Shown here: positions 47,871 through 57,645 of the stretch, piece by piece
How the letters are laid out: every line of letters begins with the position of its first letter
How positions within the stretch are numbered: the first letter of the stretch is position 1
NCBI RefSeq assembly: GCF_001278705.1
Contig: NZ_CP012600.1
Location: 4,375,864-4,439,863 of the forward strand
Reading direction: 5' to 3'
Length of the DNA: 64,000 nucleotides
Source: Bacillus gobiensis
GTDB lineage: Bacteria; Bacillota; Bacilli; Bacillales; Bacillaceae
The notes under the pieces: model-generated
What the model saw: only the letters and a program-made list of their open reading frames with translations
Database searches by the model: none
Told to the model about the DNA's origin: nothing
Position numbers and translations under genes: made by a program

Positions 47871-48461
47871 ATGAGCAGCAGTAATAATTTAAGCAACGAT
47901 GATAAGCTGCTGTTGGCAGCGATTGATCTAATGGCGGAGAAAGGCTACAATGGTGTATCTACCCAGGAAATCGCTACTGTGGCAGGTTTGAGTGAAAAAA
48001 CGCTGTTTCGCCGATTTGGAAGCAAACAAAACCTTCTCGAAACGGCGTTTGACCGTTTTCATTATGCCGATGAGATAACAAAACTTTTTAACGAAAAGCT
48101 CGTATGGGATTTGCAAACAGATTTGCTCCTGATCAGTCGAACATATCATGAAATTATGAATCGTAACCGGAAAATGATTATGATCAGCCTCAAGGAGGAA
48201 GGTAATTTACCCGGGTTTAGAGAAAGAACACAAAAACATCCTCGACAATTGCTAGAAATTTTGACCAATTACTTTATGGCTATGTACGAAAAAGGAAAGC
48301 TGATTCGAACGGACCCAGAGCTACAGGCGTTGTCGTTCATGATGCTGAATTTCGGGGCTTTTATGAACAACCTGGATTCCAATGATAACTTTCCAACCGT
48401 GTCCCTAGAGGCATTTATAATGAAGAGTGTGCAAACATTCACTAGGGCTTTAACTCCCTAG
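47871..48461 (+). CDS. TetR/AcrR-family regulator of the efflux gene
   Basis: 196 residues. The helix-turn-helix is VSTQEIATVAGLSEKTLFRR preceded by LLLAAIDLMAEKGYNG. The C-terminal ligand domain is helical. AAAGGATG lies upstream. It is followed by the MFS gene 84 bases later with GACAGT-type operators before both genes, so it most likely represses itself and the exporter until an inducer binds. Confidence 0.92.
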   Translation: MSSSNNLSNDDKLLLAAIDLMAEKGYNGVSTQEIATVAGLSEKTLFRRFGSKQNLLETAFDRFHYADEITKLFNEKLVWDLQTDLLLISRTYHEIMNRNRKMIMISLKEEGNLPGFRERTQKHPRQLLEILTNYFMAMYEKGKLIRTDPELQALSFMMLNFGAFMNNLDSNDNFPTVSLEAFIMKSVQTFTRALTP

Positions 48462-48478
48462 TTTTTTCACCAACAACA

Positions 48479-48500
48479 TGACAGTCAGCACAGACAGTCA
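48479..48500. promoter_or_regulatory. Second TetR operator before the MFS gene
   Basis: TGACAGTCAGCACAGACAGTCA contains two GACAGTCA units 5 bases apart, the same half-site as in 47832-47851. Confidence 0.6.
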
Positions 48501-48545
48501 TTTATCTTTTTTAAATAGTACTTAAATGAAGGGTGGTTATGGAGA

Positions 48546-49922
48546 ATGGAAAAGGAGGTATCTCAACAAACAGGAGAGAAATTAATGCGTATTGTGATGT
48601 TCACACTTGTCCTTTCAGCAATGAGCGTATTGATGTTCAACTTCGTACTTCCCGAAATTAGTATAGCGTTTGATCTTACTACTGCTCAGGTAAGCTGGGT
48701 CACTTCATCGTATGCTTTGATTTACGGGATAGGAACGGTCATTTACGGAAAGCTGGCAGACCGATACAAGCTCAAAAATTTGCTAACGTTTGGATTGTTA
48801 TTTTTTGCTTTCGGTTCACTGATTGGCCTCGCCTCCCAAACTTTCTGGATGTTGCTTGTCGGAAGGTGCTTGCAGGCAGTAGGAGCTGCTGCTATCCCAG
48901 CAACAGCTATGATTATTCCATTGCGCTATTTTCCTCCTGAGCAGAGAGGTTCAGCTATGGGTACAGCGTTCGTAGGTTTGGCTCTTGGCAGTGCTCTTGG
49001 TCCAGTTATTTCTGCATTAATTGTAAGTGTCGCGCATTGGCGCTGGTTATTCTGTATCCCTCTCTTCATTTTAATTACGTTGCCCTTTTATCGTAAAAAT
49101 TTGGGGGAAGAGCAGGGGGATCCCGGTAAACTTGACTGGGTTGGTGGTGGTTTTCTGGCTATTACATTAACCTTGCTTCTTCTTGGCGTTACGAGTGGAA
49201 CGTGGTGGTTTACTATTGGCGGATTACTTGCTTTAGCGCTGTTCATAGCACGAATTCGTTCCGTTTCCGATCCGTTTGTTCAACCTGGGCTTTTTACAAA
49301 TAAGAGCTATACTCTCAGACTAACGATAGCTTTTCTAATAAGCGGAATTGGTTTTTCCCTTTATTTTCTTAGTCCATTGCTTTTGGCTCATGTACATCAG
49401 TTGCCACCTAGCTGGATCGGTTTTGCGATGGTTCCTGCTGCAGTAGCCTCGGCAATACTTGGGAAAAAAGGTGGTAAACTAGCAGACTTGAAAGGGAATT
49501 CGTATCTCTACTTTGTTGCATCTGGATTGTTATTGACCTGTTTTATTTTACTTTCAACCTTCACTGGAATATCTCCAGTATTCATTGCTATCTTTTTGAT
49601 TTTCGGTAATGTCGGGCAAACCTTTATGATGATTGCTATGTCCAATTCAATCTCTATGACCTTGCCAAAGGAACAGGATGGAGTGGGAATGGGACTTTTA
49701 TCGATGCTGAATTTCATTGCAGGAGGAATGGCTTCAGGGGTTTACAGTAAGGTGGTGGATCTTGGCTCTGATGTTCATTGGAACCCGGCAAATATCTATC
49801 CAAACGGTATCATTTACAGCAATATATTTCTCGTTCTAGCTGCTTTGCATTTAGGCATTCTGTTGTTTTACTATTTTCAGTTTGGCAGAGCAAAGAGAAA
49901 AAGCATCCAGTTAGAAGGCTGA
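48546..49922 (+). CDS. MFS drug exporter (DHA2-like)
   Basis: 458 residues, about 14 hydrophobic segments. Motif A is present as YGKLADRYKLKNLL. Motif C-like glycine/proline pattern FVGLALGSALGPVISALIVS in the fifth helix marks an antiporter-type exporter. It resembles Tet(L)/QacA-type pumps. The regulator lies upstream and the azoreductase downstream, so the locus looks like a response to quinones, dyes or similar compounds. Substrate not predictable. Confidence 0.9.
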   Translation: MEKEVSQQTGEKLMRIVMFTLVLSAMSVLMFNFVLPEISIAFDLTTAQVSWVTSSYALIYGIGTVIYGKLADRYKLKNLLTFGLLFFAFGSLIGLASQTFWMLLVGRCLQAVGAAAIPATAMIIPLRYFPPEQRGSAMGTAFVGLALGSALGPVISALIVSVAHWRWLFCIPLFILITLPFYRKNLGEEQGDPGKLDWVGGGFLAITLTLLLLGVTSGTWWFTIGGLLALALFIARIRSVSDPFVQPGLFTNKSYTLRLTIAFLISGIGFSLYFLSPLLLAHVHQLPPSWIGFAMVPAAVASAILGKKGGKLADLKGNSYLYFVASGLLLTCFILLSTFTGISPVFIAIFLIFGNVGQTFMMIAMSNSISMTLPKEQDGVGMGLLSMLNFIAGGMASGVYSKVVDLGSDVHWNPANIYPNGIIYSNIFLVLAALHLGILLFYYFQFGRAKRKSIQLEG

Positions 49923-49972
49923 AGTTAGTTTAGATTAAGTTTCACTATTACTCATATTTGGAGGAGATTAAA

Positions 49973-50587
49973 ATGACAACAACTTTATTTGTTAAAGCGA
50001 ACAATCGTCAAGGATCTGTTACTGGGAAATTATATGATGCATTTTTGGAAAGCTATAGAGCATCCCATCCAAATGATTCGGTGACTGAACTCGATTTGTA
50101 TAAAGAAACATTGCCTTATTTAGGTGATGTTATGATTAGTGGAAATTTCAAATCGTCTCAGGGAATGGAACTCACACTGGAAGAGAAGGCGGTACATGAT
50201 ATTGTTACTAAGCATCTAGAACAGTTTATCGCAACTGATAAATTGGTCATTGCTTTTCCACTTTGGAACTTAACTGTTCCTGCCGTTCTACACTCCTATC
50301 TGGATTATATGCATCACCCGCGTAAAACATTTAAGTATACAGCTGAAGGCTTAGTAGGTCTATTACCTGATAAGAAAGTGGCTTTATTGAACGCAAGAGG
50401 CGGGGTATACGCAGAAGGGGATTCTTCTGAAATGGCTGTAAGTTTTGTTAAGAATCATTTGAACGTTTTTGGTATTACAGACATTACAACGATAGTTATT
50501 GAAGGGCACAATCAATTTCCTGACCAAAGTGAAGCTATTATTGAGGAAGGTTTTCGGAAAGCATCTCAAGCTGCAAAAACATTTTGA
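49973..50587 (+). CDS. azoR: FMN-dependent NADH azoreductase
   Basis: 204 residues of the flavodoxin-like AzoR family. [20 protein letters not shown] binds the FMN phosphate. [20 protein letters not shown] is the P-x-W-N-x-x-x-P-A motif with the following helix, and [13 protein letters not shown] contacts the flavin. It reduces quinones and azo dyes with NADH. GGAGGAG selects 49973 over a start at 49958. It lies 50 bases after the exporter gene, probably in one operon. Confidence 0.92.
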   Translation: MTTTLFVKANNRQGSVTGKLYDAFLESYRASHPNDSVTELDLYKETLPYLGDVMISGNFKSSQGMELTLEEKAVHDIVTKHLEQFIATDKLVIAFPLWNLTVPAVLHSYLDYMHHPRKTFKYTAEGLVGLLPDKKVALLNARGGVYAEGDSSEMAVSFVKNHLNVFGITDITTIVIEGHNQFPDQSEAIIEEGFRKASQAAKTF

Positions 50588-50662
50588 CATTTGTTTTAAT
50601 CAGTACGCTATATCAATACAAAACTAATTGTTTATAAACATTTTTAAGAAAGGGTGAGGCGA

Positions 50663-50968
50663 ATGTTACTTGAATCATTAAGACAGGAGCTTCTTAGCTG
50701 GAATGGTGTTAGCGAGCATCCACATCGGTTTGGAGGAGTGGAATTTCGCTATAAAAATAAAGAATTAGGTCATTTGCATGGCGAAAACCTTGTTGACTTT
50801 CCTTTTCCTAAATTGGTTAGAGATGAACTCATTCAAGCAAGACTAGCGGACCCACATCATGTTCTTCCCAATTCGGGCTGGGTAAGTTTTTGGATCAAAG
50901 GGGAGCAAGATATTCCTCATTTATTAAAGTTGTTCAAAATGCAATATGACAGAATCACTAAAAAGTGA
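50663..50968 (+). CDS. DUF5519 (luciferase-domain) protein
   Basis: 101 residues. LLESLRQELLSWNGVSEHPH, GGVEFRYKNKELGHLHG and LPNSGWVSFWIKGEQDIPHL match the small DUF5519 'luciferase' family found widely in Bacillus, of unknown function. GAAAGGGTGAGG precedes the ATG at 50663; an in-frame GTG at 50654 is less likely. Last gene of the T2 cargo. Confidence 0.85.
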   Translation: MLLESLRQELLSWNGVSEHPHRFGGVEFRYKNKELGHLHGENLVDFPFPKLVRDELIQARLADPHHVLPNSGWVSFWIKGEQDIPHLLKLFKMQYDRITKK

Positions 50969-51070
50969 GCTTATTATTTTAGGAGCCACTTCTGCAACTT
51001 ATTCTTATCTCATTGTTATTCTGCAATCGGGCGCTTTTCTGGAGGAAGGATTGAGCTCTTGTTCATTACA

Positions 51071-51110
51071 GAAAACCAGCTAATATCTGACGGGATATTA
51101 GCTGGTTTTC
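51071..51110. terminator. Terminator between DUF5519 and T2 transposase
   Basis: Perfect 17-bp stem GAAAACCAGCTAATATC / GATATTAGCTGGTTTTC. It can serve both converging genes. A GCAATCGGGCGCTTTTCTGG repeat copy lies upstream at about 51020. The stem is homologous to the one after the T1 transposase. Confidence 0.92.
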
Positions 51111-51132
51111 TCTCTAATCAAAATCATGAAAA

Positions 51133-54126
51133 CTATGATACTTTCAACTTAATAGGTATTCGCTGATCCATATCGAGTTCAAAAGTTCCATATGGATTGA
51201 CGTGATGATAAAATAAAGGTGTTAATCCTCTAAAATCTTCCGGGGTCATTTTCTTCAACCAATATTGATTGTTGTCATAAAGTACTTCTTGTACCATTAA
51301 GGTATTCATATAGACTAAGCAATTTTGCAGCAATTGAAGTGATAAGGCAGCTACTTCTTGATCTTCTATTGCATTGGAACGCATTTCACTGTTTTTTCCA
51401 TAAAAAATATAGGTATTGACTGAGTTCCATTGTTCTACTGTATTTAATCCTTCATGGATTTCTCTACGAATCTCGTCATAGTGTAAATAGTCACATAAAA
51501 AGATCGTTTTAATGGCTTTCCCTAATTCACATAAAGCCAGATAGGTTGGATGTTTCGTATCCCTAGTAAATCGCTTTAAAATGGCTTCTGCTGATGCGGT
51601 TCCTAATCGTAAGGCAGTTGCGTACTTAATGATTTGTTCATACTGTTGACGGATAAGATCCCAATTAATCGGTCTACTTAGAACCGGTTGAAGGTGAAGA
51701 TATTCCTCATTCATGCCAGCTTCTGGACGATATAACTTTTGAGAACCTATATTTTTGAAGCGTGGCATCAGTTTAAAACCAAGCAGATGACAAAAAGCAA
51801 AAGCAACCACACTTTGCCCGTGTGTATCAACATAATTTCGATCAATTTCCATATCTGTGCAGTGACGAAGGACCCCTTCTATCATCGTAGCCACTTCGGA
51901 AGAAAGACAGGACTTAAGCTGAGAATAAATACATGCCGATTTTCGATCTGTATGCCAATAGAGCATAACCCCCTGCCTCTTATAACGAGGATGCCATTCG
52001 GAAAGCAGGTTCTGATCCCAAGATCCAAAATGTTTTGAATCGGAAGCACATGCAGTAGTAGCTTCTCCCCATACTTCTTTCTGTCGATGGTAGATAATAT
52101 GATTGGTAACCTCTGCATTGGCTTTTCGTAAATGATCTAAATGAATAAATTTTTGGCGTATATACCGAAGTTCCCGATAACTATCTAGGTGGTTTCCAGC
52201 TGAAACGGCTTTTAAACCTGTGTTCGTTCCTAATCCAAATAAACTTAAAAGAAGCCGTCTCTGGATGGTTTCTCGATCTAAAATCTCGCGATCGGCTGTA
52301 GTCTTAAAGTGCTTGGTAAATTCCGTGTGAAAATCTGTTTCTTTTAGTAAATCCAATAGGTTGATGTCGGACCAACGGTTCTTAATCTCCTGTTTTATCC
52401 TCGTCACATGTGGGGGTTCGGGTTGCTTTTCAAGTGGAGTGACTCGAATCCATCCCTTGTTATTTCTAGTAGTAATCGCGACTTTTTCGTTACTTTGAAC
52501 CTCTAACCCTTGATTTAGTAATTGGAGCTTATCTTTCATCAACTGTATAATATCTTCGATAAAAGTCTCTACATCAAGTGGTGCTTTCAGTGCTTGAAAA
52601 TATTCTTCCTTGTGCTCTTCAAAATCTTGAGGGAGATCTTTCTGGGTTTCGATATCGATCAGCGCCCTCAATCCAAATTTCTTTACAACGAAGTCGAGTA
52701 CGAAGCGATTGGATCACTGCAATTTCATAATTGAACGATTCACTCTCTCTATGCCTTTGCTGTCTGTCTCGATAATGACATCTTTCCATTTGGGCTGAAT
52801 TACGCCTTCAATAGGAACTTCATCTCCAGCAGCGAAATAACGTTGCCCACTTTCTCCATATTCTCGAATGAGTTGAATGGCTTCAATCACAGGTTGATGA
52901 AATTTATTGTTGGACCGAAAGGTAAGATTCATTAAAATATTAGAGAAAGCATGTCGATAATATCCACGATAAGAGGCATGCATCTTTGTATAGATTTTTT
53001 CTTTGTATTCCCGATTATTTTTTGTCATATCTTTTATAATATTTTGAATCGTGGAAGGACTGACAATAGGGAATAGAGTATCTTGAATAACGCCTTCTGG
53101 ATAATCTACCGTCGCTTTTAATAAGTTGACAATATGTTTATTTTTCCCTTGGACTCTTTCTAATTCCTTTACTGCTTCTTTTCGGGTTGTATACTTGGCC
53201 TTATTTCCGAACTTAAGGGTAATTTCATCCAATAAATCAGCTAAATAATCAATGACTTCCCCATGACGATGCGAAAATAAGATGGCAAGTAGGGTATAGC
53301 GAATGGGTGCTGGGTGTGCACGCATTTCCGTTACGGTCTCCGTAGCTGCACGAAGTCGATATTTCTTTACTAATTTCGGAGTCAAATGATGAAATAATCC
53401 TGGAGGAATGTGTAGATGCTTGATCGCTAATAGTTTTTGAACTTCCATTTCCATGGTGCTTACACTTGGTTTACGAGGAGAAGATAAAAGGTGCCGAAAA
53501 GTTAAAATGTCAGATTCCATTTTCTCATGAAACTCTTCTTCAAAACCTTCTTCCGAGTGCTCATCCACATGAGATTCCAGTAATGCATCTAATCGAGAAC
53601 AAGTCCTGGGAGACAGCTGATGATAAGTCGATTGATATAAATTCTTTTCAAAAGTGTCAATGGCAGAATCAATCATCCGATTCAAGCTTCCAATCGAAGG
53701 AGGTTCGACTTTCCACTTACGAAATAAGCTATATGACTGATTTTTTAAGTAGTCGATATCATGAGTAAACTGAACTTGTCCGTGCAACCACTCTGTCAAA
53801 AGTTCGTTATCTTTTGCTGTAAGTTCTCGAAAACCGAAGAATTCTCGAATTTGTTTTCGATGATAAGTAAAGTTTCTTTCATCTGCACCCCAACGATATT
53901 CCTCAAAGAGCGCTGAAGCTACCCCCAATTGCTGTGCCATGAATTCAACTACCACTTTGGGAATATCTTGTTTCTTAGAAGGAAATCTAGCCTCTTGTTG
54001 AAAGTACTTTAATAATACTGCAAATCCTAAACGACTTGCCCCAGTTTTATTACCAATCAGTTTTCTTTCAATTGGTACTACTACAAAATGTTCTAGCAAC
54101 TCATCTTCATTCCAATTTCGTTTCAT
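51133..54126 (-). pseudogene. tnpA: Tn3-family transposase TnpA, second copy, two frameshifts
   Basis: Close paralogue of the T1 transposase. The N-terminal frame (54126-52714) starts MKRNWNEDELLEHFVVVP and reads GIERVNRS before going out of frame: one base is missing near 52737 compared with copy 1, which continues NYEIAV there. A second difference of two bases near 52655 restores the frame before [18 protein letters not shown]. The catalytic domain is then complete: [39 protein letters not shown]. It is inactive as read. Having the paired copy makes both lesions unambiguous. Confidence 0.93.
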
Positions 54127-54198
54127 AAATATCCATCCCCTAATATTAGAATAATCACTATTTTGAGTGTAATCTATTGATTAGAGGATTAGAAACTA

Positions 54199-54240
54199 TA
54201 CTTTGCGGTCTAGAGCGGCAACCCTGTCACTAAGCCTTAT
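54199..54240 (-). repeat. Right end of T2
   Basis: On the minus strand reads AGGCTTAGTGACAGGGTTGC then TAGACCGCAAAGTA. Inverted partner of 47220-47263. Confidence 0.7.
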
Positions 54241-54241
54241 A

Positions 54242-54280
54242 GGGGTATCACCAACCATTTATCATATTTCCCACGCTAAG
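54242..54280 (+). repeat. Tn4430-like terminal repeat
   Basis: 39 bases beginning GGGGTATCACCA and ending CCACGCTAAG. This matches the pattern of Tn3/Tn4430 ends (GGGGTACCGCCA ... CACGCTAAG). It starts two bases beyond the T2 right end and faces right, so it belongs to another, mostly lost transposon. No matching inverted end was found to the right. Confidence 0.7.
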
Positions 54281-54303
54281 GACAAAACCACTGATGAATA
54301 AGT

Positions 54304-54480
54304 AATTTCCCTTTAACGACCATTTTGGGGAAGTTAAATACTAATTATCTAATGGTTGTAAAACAGAAGATTTTTGTTCCCTTAACCCTTCCCTAAAAGT
54401 AATTCCCTTTTCGCAGGACTGTTTACGTTAAAGGGAATTAGCTTAGAGTAAGGAATAACACTAATTCCCTACCAAATAAT
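54304..54480. repeat. Cluster of AATTCCCTTT repeats and dyads
   Basis: TTTCCCTTTAACG (54306) is inverted as CGTTAAAGGGAA (54426). GGGAATTAG (54433) is inverted as CTAATTCCC (54461), and another AATTCCCTTT lies at 54401. This could be a recombination site, a replication iteron group or a small MITE. No gene lies in 54281-54801. Confidence 0.5.
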
Positions 54481-54801
54481 GTCTTAACGTGGGTTTTACG
54501 TCAAAATGTTGGTACTAGCCCTTATAGTGCAAAATAACGCTTAAAATAGATGCGAAATAACTCCTAAAGTGACAAGACTCAAAGATGATCATCACCCTCT
54601 GTAACAAATTCGTTGTTTAGTTTACAAAAAGGTCGTTTAAAAAATAATAAAGTTGTTAAAAAAATGCGGGTCATTCTATTCAACAATCGGACCATGTAAT
54701 GAAATAAAGATTATTGAACTGACTTGACTAGCAGGATAATAAAATACTTTTGGAGAAATATGGTTTAGTAAAGTATTACTAAAAAGGAAGGATGATTCCA
54801 C

Positions 54802-55473
54802 ATGATAGGAACTGAAAGTAAAAAACAGGAAATTTTAAAAGCTTACCAGTTCAGACATGCTTGCAAGGTATTTGATACCAACAAAAAGATTTCGGATGAA
54901 GATTTTCACTTTATTTTGGAGACAGGTAGGTTGTCTCCAAGTTCAGTTGGTTTGGAGCCGTGGAAGTTTGTCGTGATCCAGGATGCAGCGCTTCGCGAAA
55001 AATTAAAACCTGTATCTGGCGGTGCCCAGGGACAACTTCCTACTGCCAGCCATTTTGTAGTTATATTGGCCAGAAGAAAAGAAGGCTTAAGGCATGATTC
55101 CGTTCACGTGGTCAAAATGATGAAAGACATTCACCATATGCCGGAAGAAGTTGTACAAAATCTTTCTGGTTTCTATAAATCCTTCGTCGAAACAGAACTC
55201 GAAGATAATGACCGTCTCATTTTTGAATGGGCAAGCAAACAAACATATATAGCATTAGGAAACATGATGACAGCTGCGGCTCAGATCGGTATTGATTCCT
55301 GTCCAATAGAAGGTTTTGATAAAAAGCAGGTGACCGCTATTTTGCAAAATGAGGGTATCATTGACGGCAACGATTTCGGTGTAGCTTGTATGGTCGCTTT
55401 CGGATATCGGAAAGAGGATCCCAAACGTCCAAAAGCAAGACAAAATCTCAATGAAATTGTTGAGTGGCGATAA
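54802..55473 (+). CDS. Nitroreductase-family NAD(P)H oxidoreductase (YfkO/NfsB-like)
   Basis: 223 residues. AYQFRHACKVFDTNKKISDE at the start and LETGRLSPSSVGLEPWKFVV are the FMN-binding N-terminal region. ALGNMMTAAAQIGIDSCPIE with EGFDKKQV and FGYRKEDPKRPKAR are the C-terminal signatures of this family. It uses FMN to reduce nitro compounds or quinones. An AAGGAAGGA site precedes the ATG. Single gene with its own terminator downstream. Confidence 0.93.
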   Translation: MIGTESKKQEILKAYQFRHACKVFDTNKKISDEDFHFILETGRLSPSSVGLEPWKFVVIQDAALREKLKPVSGGAQGQLPTASHFVVILARRKEGLRHDSVHVVKMMKDIHHMPEEVVQNLSGFYKSFVETELEDNDRLIFEWASKQTYIALGNMMTAAAQIGIDSCPIEGFDKKQVTAILQNEGIIDGNDFGVACMVAFGYRKEDPKRPKARQNLNEIVEWR

Positions 55474-55670
55474 AACTGTAGATGATGTTTCTCAGCATCA
55501 AGGACATGATCACATAGGCATGTCTCCTTTAATGTTATTTTGAGGTAAGTCCAAAAATGGCTATAAAATGAAAAAATTGAAACAGAGAGCGAAAATATCC
55601 TACGCATTTTAAAGGATACACACCTAAATTGGATCTCCTAAGGGTCTCTCATAGCAGTAAACACATACAT

Positions 55671-55703
55671 AAAAGAGCAGGGCAATTTCATCCTGCTCTT
55701 TTG
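55671..55703 (+). terminator. Terminator downstream of the nitroreductase gene
   Basis: AAAAGAGCAGG / CCTGCTCTTTT stem with a 10-base loop. The remaining bases of 55474-55975 are AT-rich non-coding sequence, presumably including the promoter of the next gene. Confidence 0.88.
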
Positions 55704-55975
55704 TTCGTTTTTGTTACGATTCGATTTCAACCGATCAATCGCATTTCTTATGCTTGAGCCTCTTTGTCAGTCGTATATGACACTAAGTTATGAAAACTTT
55801 TTTCGATGCACTGATATAAGCGTCTTAAAAATGAATTTTGAAACAACCTACAAACAAAAACATATACCATAATTTAGAAATGTAGGCTATAATCTTGTTA
55901 CCTGATAAAAAAATGTATTTTCAATTCTTAATTAGGTATCTTTTAATAAATTTCAGTAATAGTGAGGAAGAGGAT

Positions 55976-57520
55976 ATGGATTTTAATGTTCTAAGAGGTC
56001 AAATAGTTGAAGACAGGGATAAAGTTTTATTTGACGAGGCTGTTAATTGTTTAAATGGTAATGCATTAAGAGCAGCATATATTACGACATGGATTAGTAC
56101 AGCAGAGTCATTAAAATTAAAGTTTTATGATATGTCTTCTAGAGACCATGAAATCAAGAAAAAGGTTATTGGTAAAATAGAAGATTTGGAACAAAAACAA
56201 AGGCCAACAGATAGCTTCTTGATAAGGTCTGCGAAAGATTTTGGTTTAATTAGTGCAGAGCAAAGCAAAAAATTAGAACATATGAAGGATATGCGAGGTG
56301 TATATGCCCATCCTCTCAATGCAGCTCCATCTGACAGTGAGGTAGAGCTGGCCATCGAGTTAAGTGTGAACATCGTACTAAGTCAACCTGCTTTGTTAAA
56401 ACACGCTTTTGTACAAAGTTTGGTGACATCTATTTTTGAAAATCATCATTATCTTGATGATAGTACAGAGACAGTACAAAAAGCTGCTATAAGTACTTTA
56501 AACCATGTTCATTCATCAGTATTTCCTTATTTCTTTAAACTACTTATTGAAAATCTAAATAAGGTATCTAAGGACTTTACAAAGGATTTATTTGAAAGAC
56601 GAGGTTCTGTGTTTTTAGATATGCTACTTAAATGTTCACTAAAAAACTTTTCGACAGAATCTTGGTCATTAGAAGGACTGTTACATAAATACCCTTCAAT
56701 TATAACTAAGGTATTTGTAAAAGAAGATTATTGGACTCATCTAAATGATATTTTAAAAGACGCTATGATTGGCCATTTAATTGAACCTATTGGTGATGAT
56801 GGAGAAGTCGAAACTCCTAGTTTAGAGAATCTAACAAGTGTTTTAAATCTCTACAATCAAGACTTACTGAATGAGAGACATGTTGAACGTTTTAAGTCTG
56901 CTGTAGAAAAATTATATATAAGTAAAAAAGTATCAATAGGAATCCCTTTAGAATGGTATCAGGCGGAATTAATTTCTGATTTAAAAACTTCTAACTGGTA
57001 TGCTCAAAATCCAGTAATAGAAGCAATTCAATCACTCGGAGTTGAAAAAATCAATACCCTTGATTCAGAATTTTTAATTGAGTTAGGCAGGAATATATTG
57101 CAGGCTGCTGATGGTCAAGCTAGGGATGCAATATCTTTTGTATCATCCTTATATAAGAGTGAATTTAAATCGTCTCCTTATCTTGTTGAAGGAATATTCT
57201 TAGAAACGTTTATCAATGAGAATAAAAGGTTTAGATTTAAGAGGTATCGTAAACCAGCATTATCAGCTGTCTTATGTGTGAATGAACAAGAAACCGATAA
57301 GATAATCGATAAAGCAATAATGTTATTGAAAGACTGTTCTTTAAGGGGTTGGTTTAATGAAGAAACCTTTGAAGAATATTTAGAGTATCTTGATGAGATT
57401 CTTAATTTTAAAAAATTAAAAGGACTTAAAAAAGAAGCATTTGAAAAATTTAACTTAGTCTTTAAAGAAACCTGCGATAGATTCAAACAAGAAGAAGAAG
57501 AAGAAGAATTAGAAGTTTAG
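55976..57520 (+). CDS. Uncharacterised protein with HEPN-like N-terminal domain
   Basis: 514 residues. The start at 55976 is chosen because GAGGAAGAGG lies just upstream; the frame is open to 55895. Residues about 20-140 are helical: NALRAAYITTWISTAESLKL, then EHMKDMRGVYAHPLN. The latter contains R107-x4-H112, the Arg-His pair of HEPN ribonucleases, placed at the start of the last helix as expected. The remaining about 370 residues are helical repeats without recognised motif, ending in a Glu-rich tail (QEEEEEELEV). HEPN proteins with such helical partners act in RNA cleavage, toxin-antitoxin and phage-defence systems. Function here is inference. Confidence 0.65.
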   Translation: MDFNVLRGQIVEDRDKVLFDEAVNCLNGNALRAAYITTWISTAESLKLKFYDMSSRDHEIKKKVIGKIEDLEQKQRPTDSFLIRSAKDFGLISAEQSKKLEHMKDMRGVYAHPLNAAPSDSEVELAIELSVNIVLSQPALLKHAFVQSLVTSIFENHHYLDDSTETVQKAAISTLNHVHSSVFPYFFKLLIENLNKVSKDFTKDLFERRGSVFLDMLLKCSLKNFSTESWSLEGLLHKYPSIITKVFVKEDYWTHLNDILKDAMIGHLIEPIGDDGEVETPSLENLTSVLNLYNQDLLNERHVERFKSAVEKLYISKKVSIGIPLEWYQAELISDLKTSNWYAQNPVIEAIQSLGVEKINTLDSEFLIELGRNILQAADGQARDAISFVSSLYKSEFKSSPYLVEGIFLETFINENKRFRFKRYRKPALSAVLCVNEQETDKIIDKAIMLLKDCSLRGWFNEETFEEYLEYLDEILNFKKLKGLKKEAFEKFNLVFKETCDRFKQEEEEEELEV

Positions 57521-57612
57521 TTGTAATATATACTTTGATTGGTGGATTAACTAAAGTTTCGGCAGGACACTATAGGTTTTTCTTATTTTGACAATAGAGA
57601 TTAATTTAATAC

Positions 57613-57645
57613 AAAAAAAGCCTTCGTGTCCAAGGAAGGCTTTTA
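57613..57645. terminator. Shared terminator between the two convergent HEPN-like genes
   Basis: AAAGCCTT / AAGGCTTT stem flanked by A and T runs. It works in both directions; the minus-strand gene's stop codon lies within its arm. Confidence 0.85.

Larger units (their letters stand above)
47224..54237. mobile_element. Tn3-family unit T2 with efflux and azoreductase cargo
   Basis: About 7.0 kb between inverted copies of an end that begins AGGCTTAGTGACAGGG (47224 on plus, 54237 on minus; three mismatches in 39 bases). It contains the tail of a serine resolvase beside the left end, TetR, MFS exporter, azoreductase, DUF5519 and a frameshifted transposase whose 5' end lies about 75 bases from the right end. 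The order mirrors T1 in relation of transposase to end. No target duplication was recognised. Confidence 0.65.
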
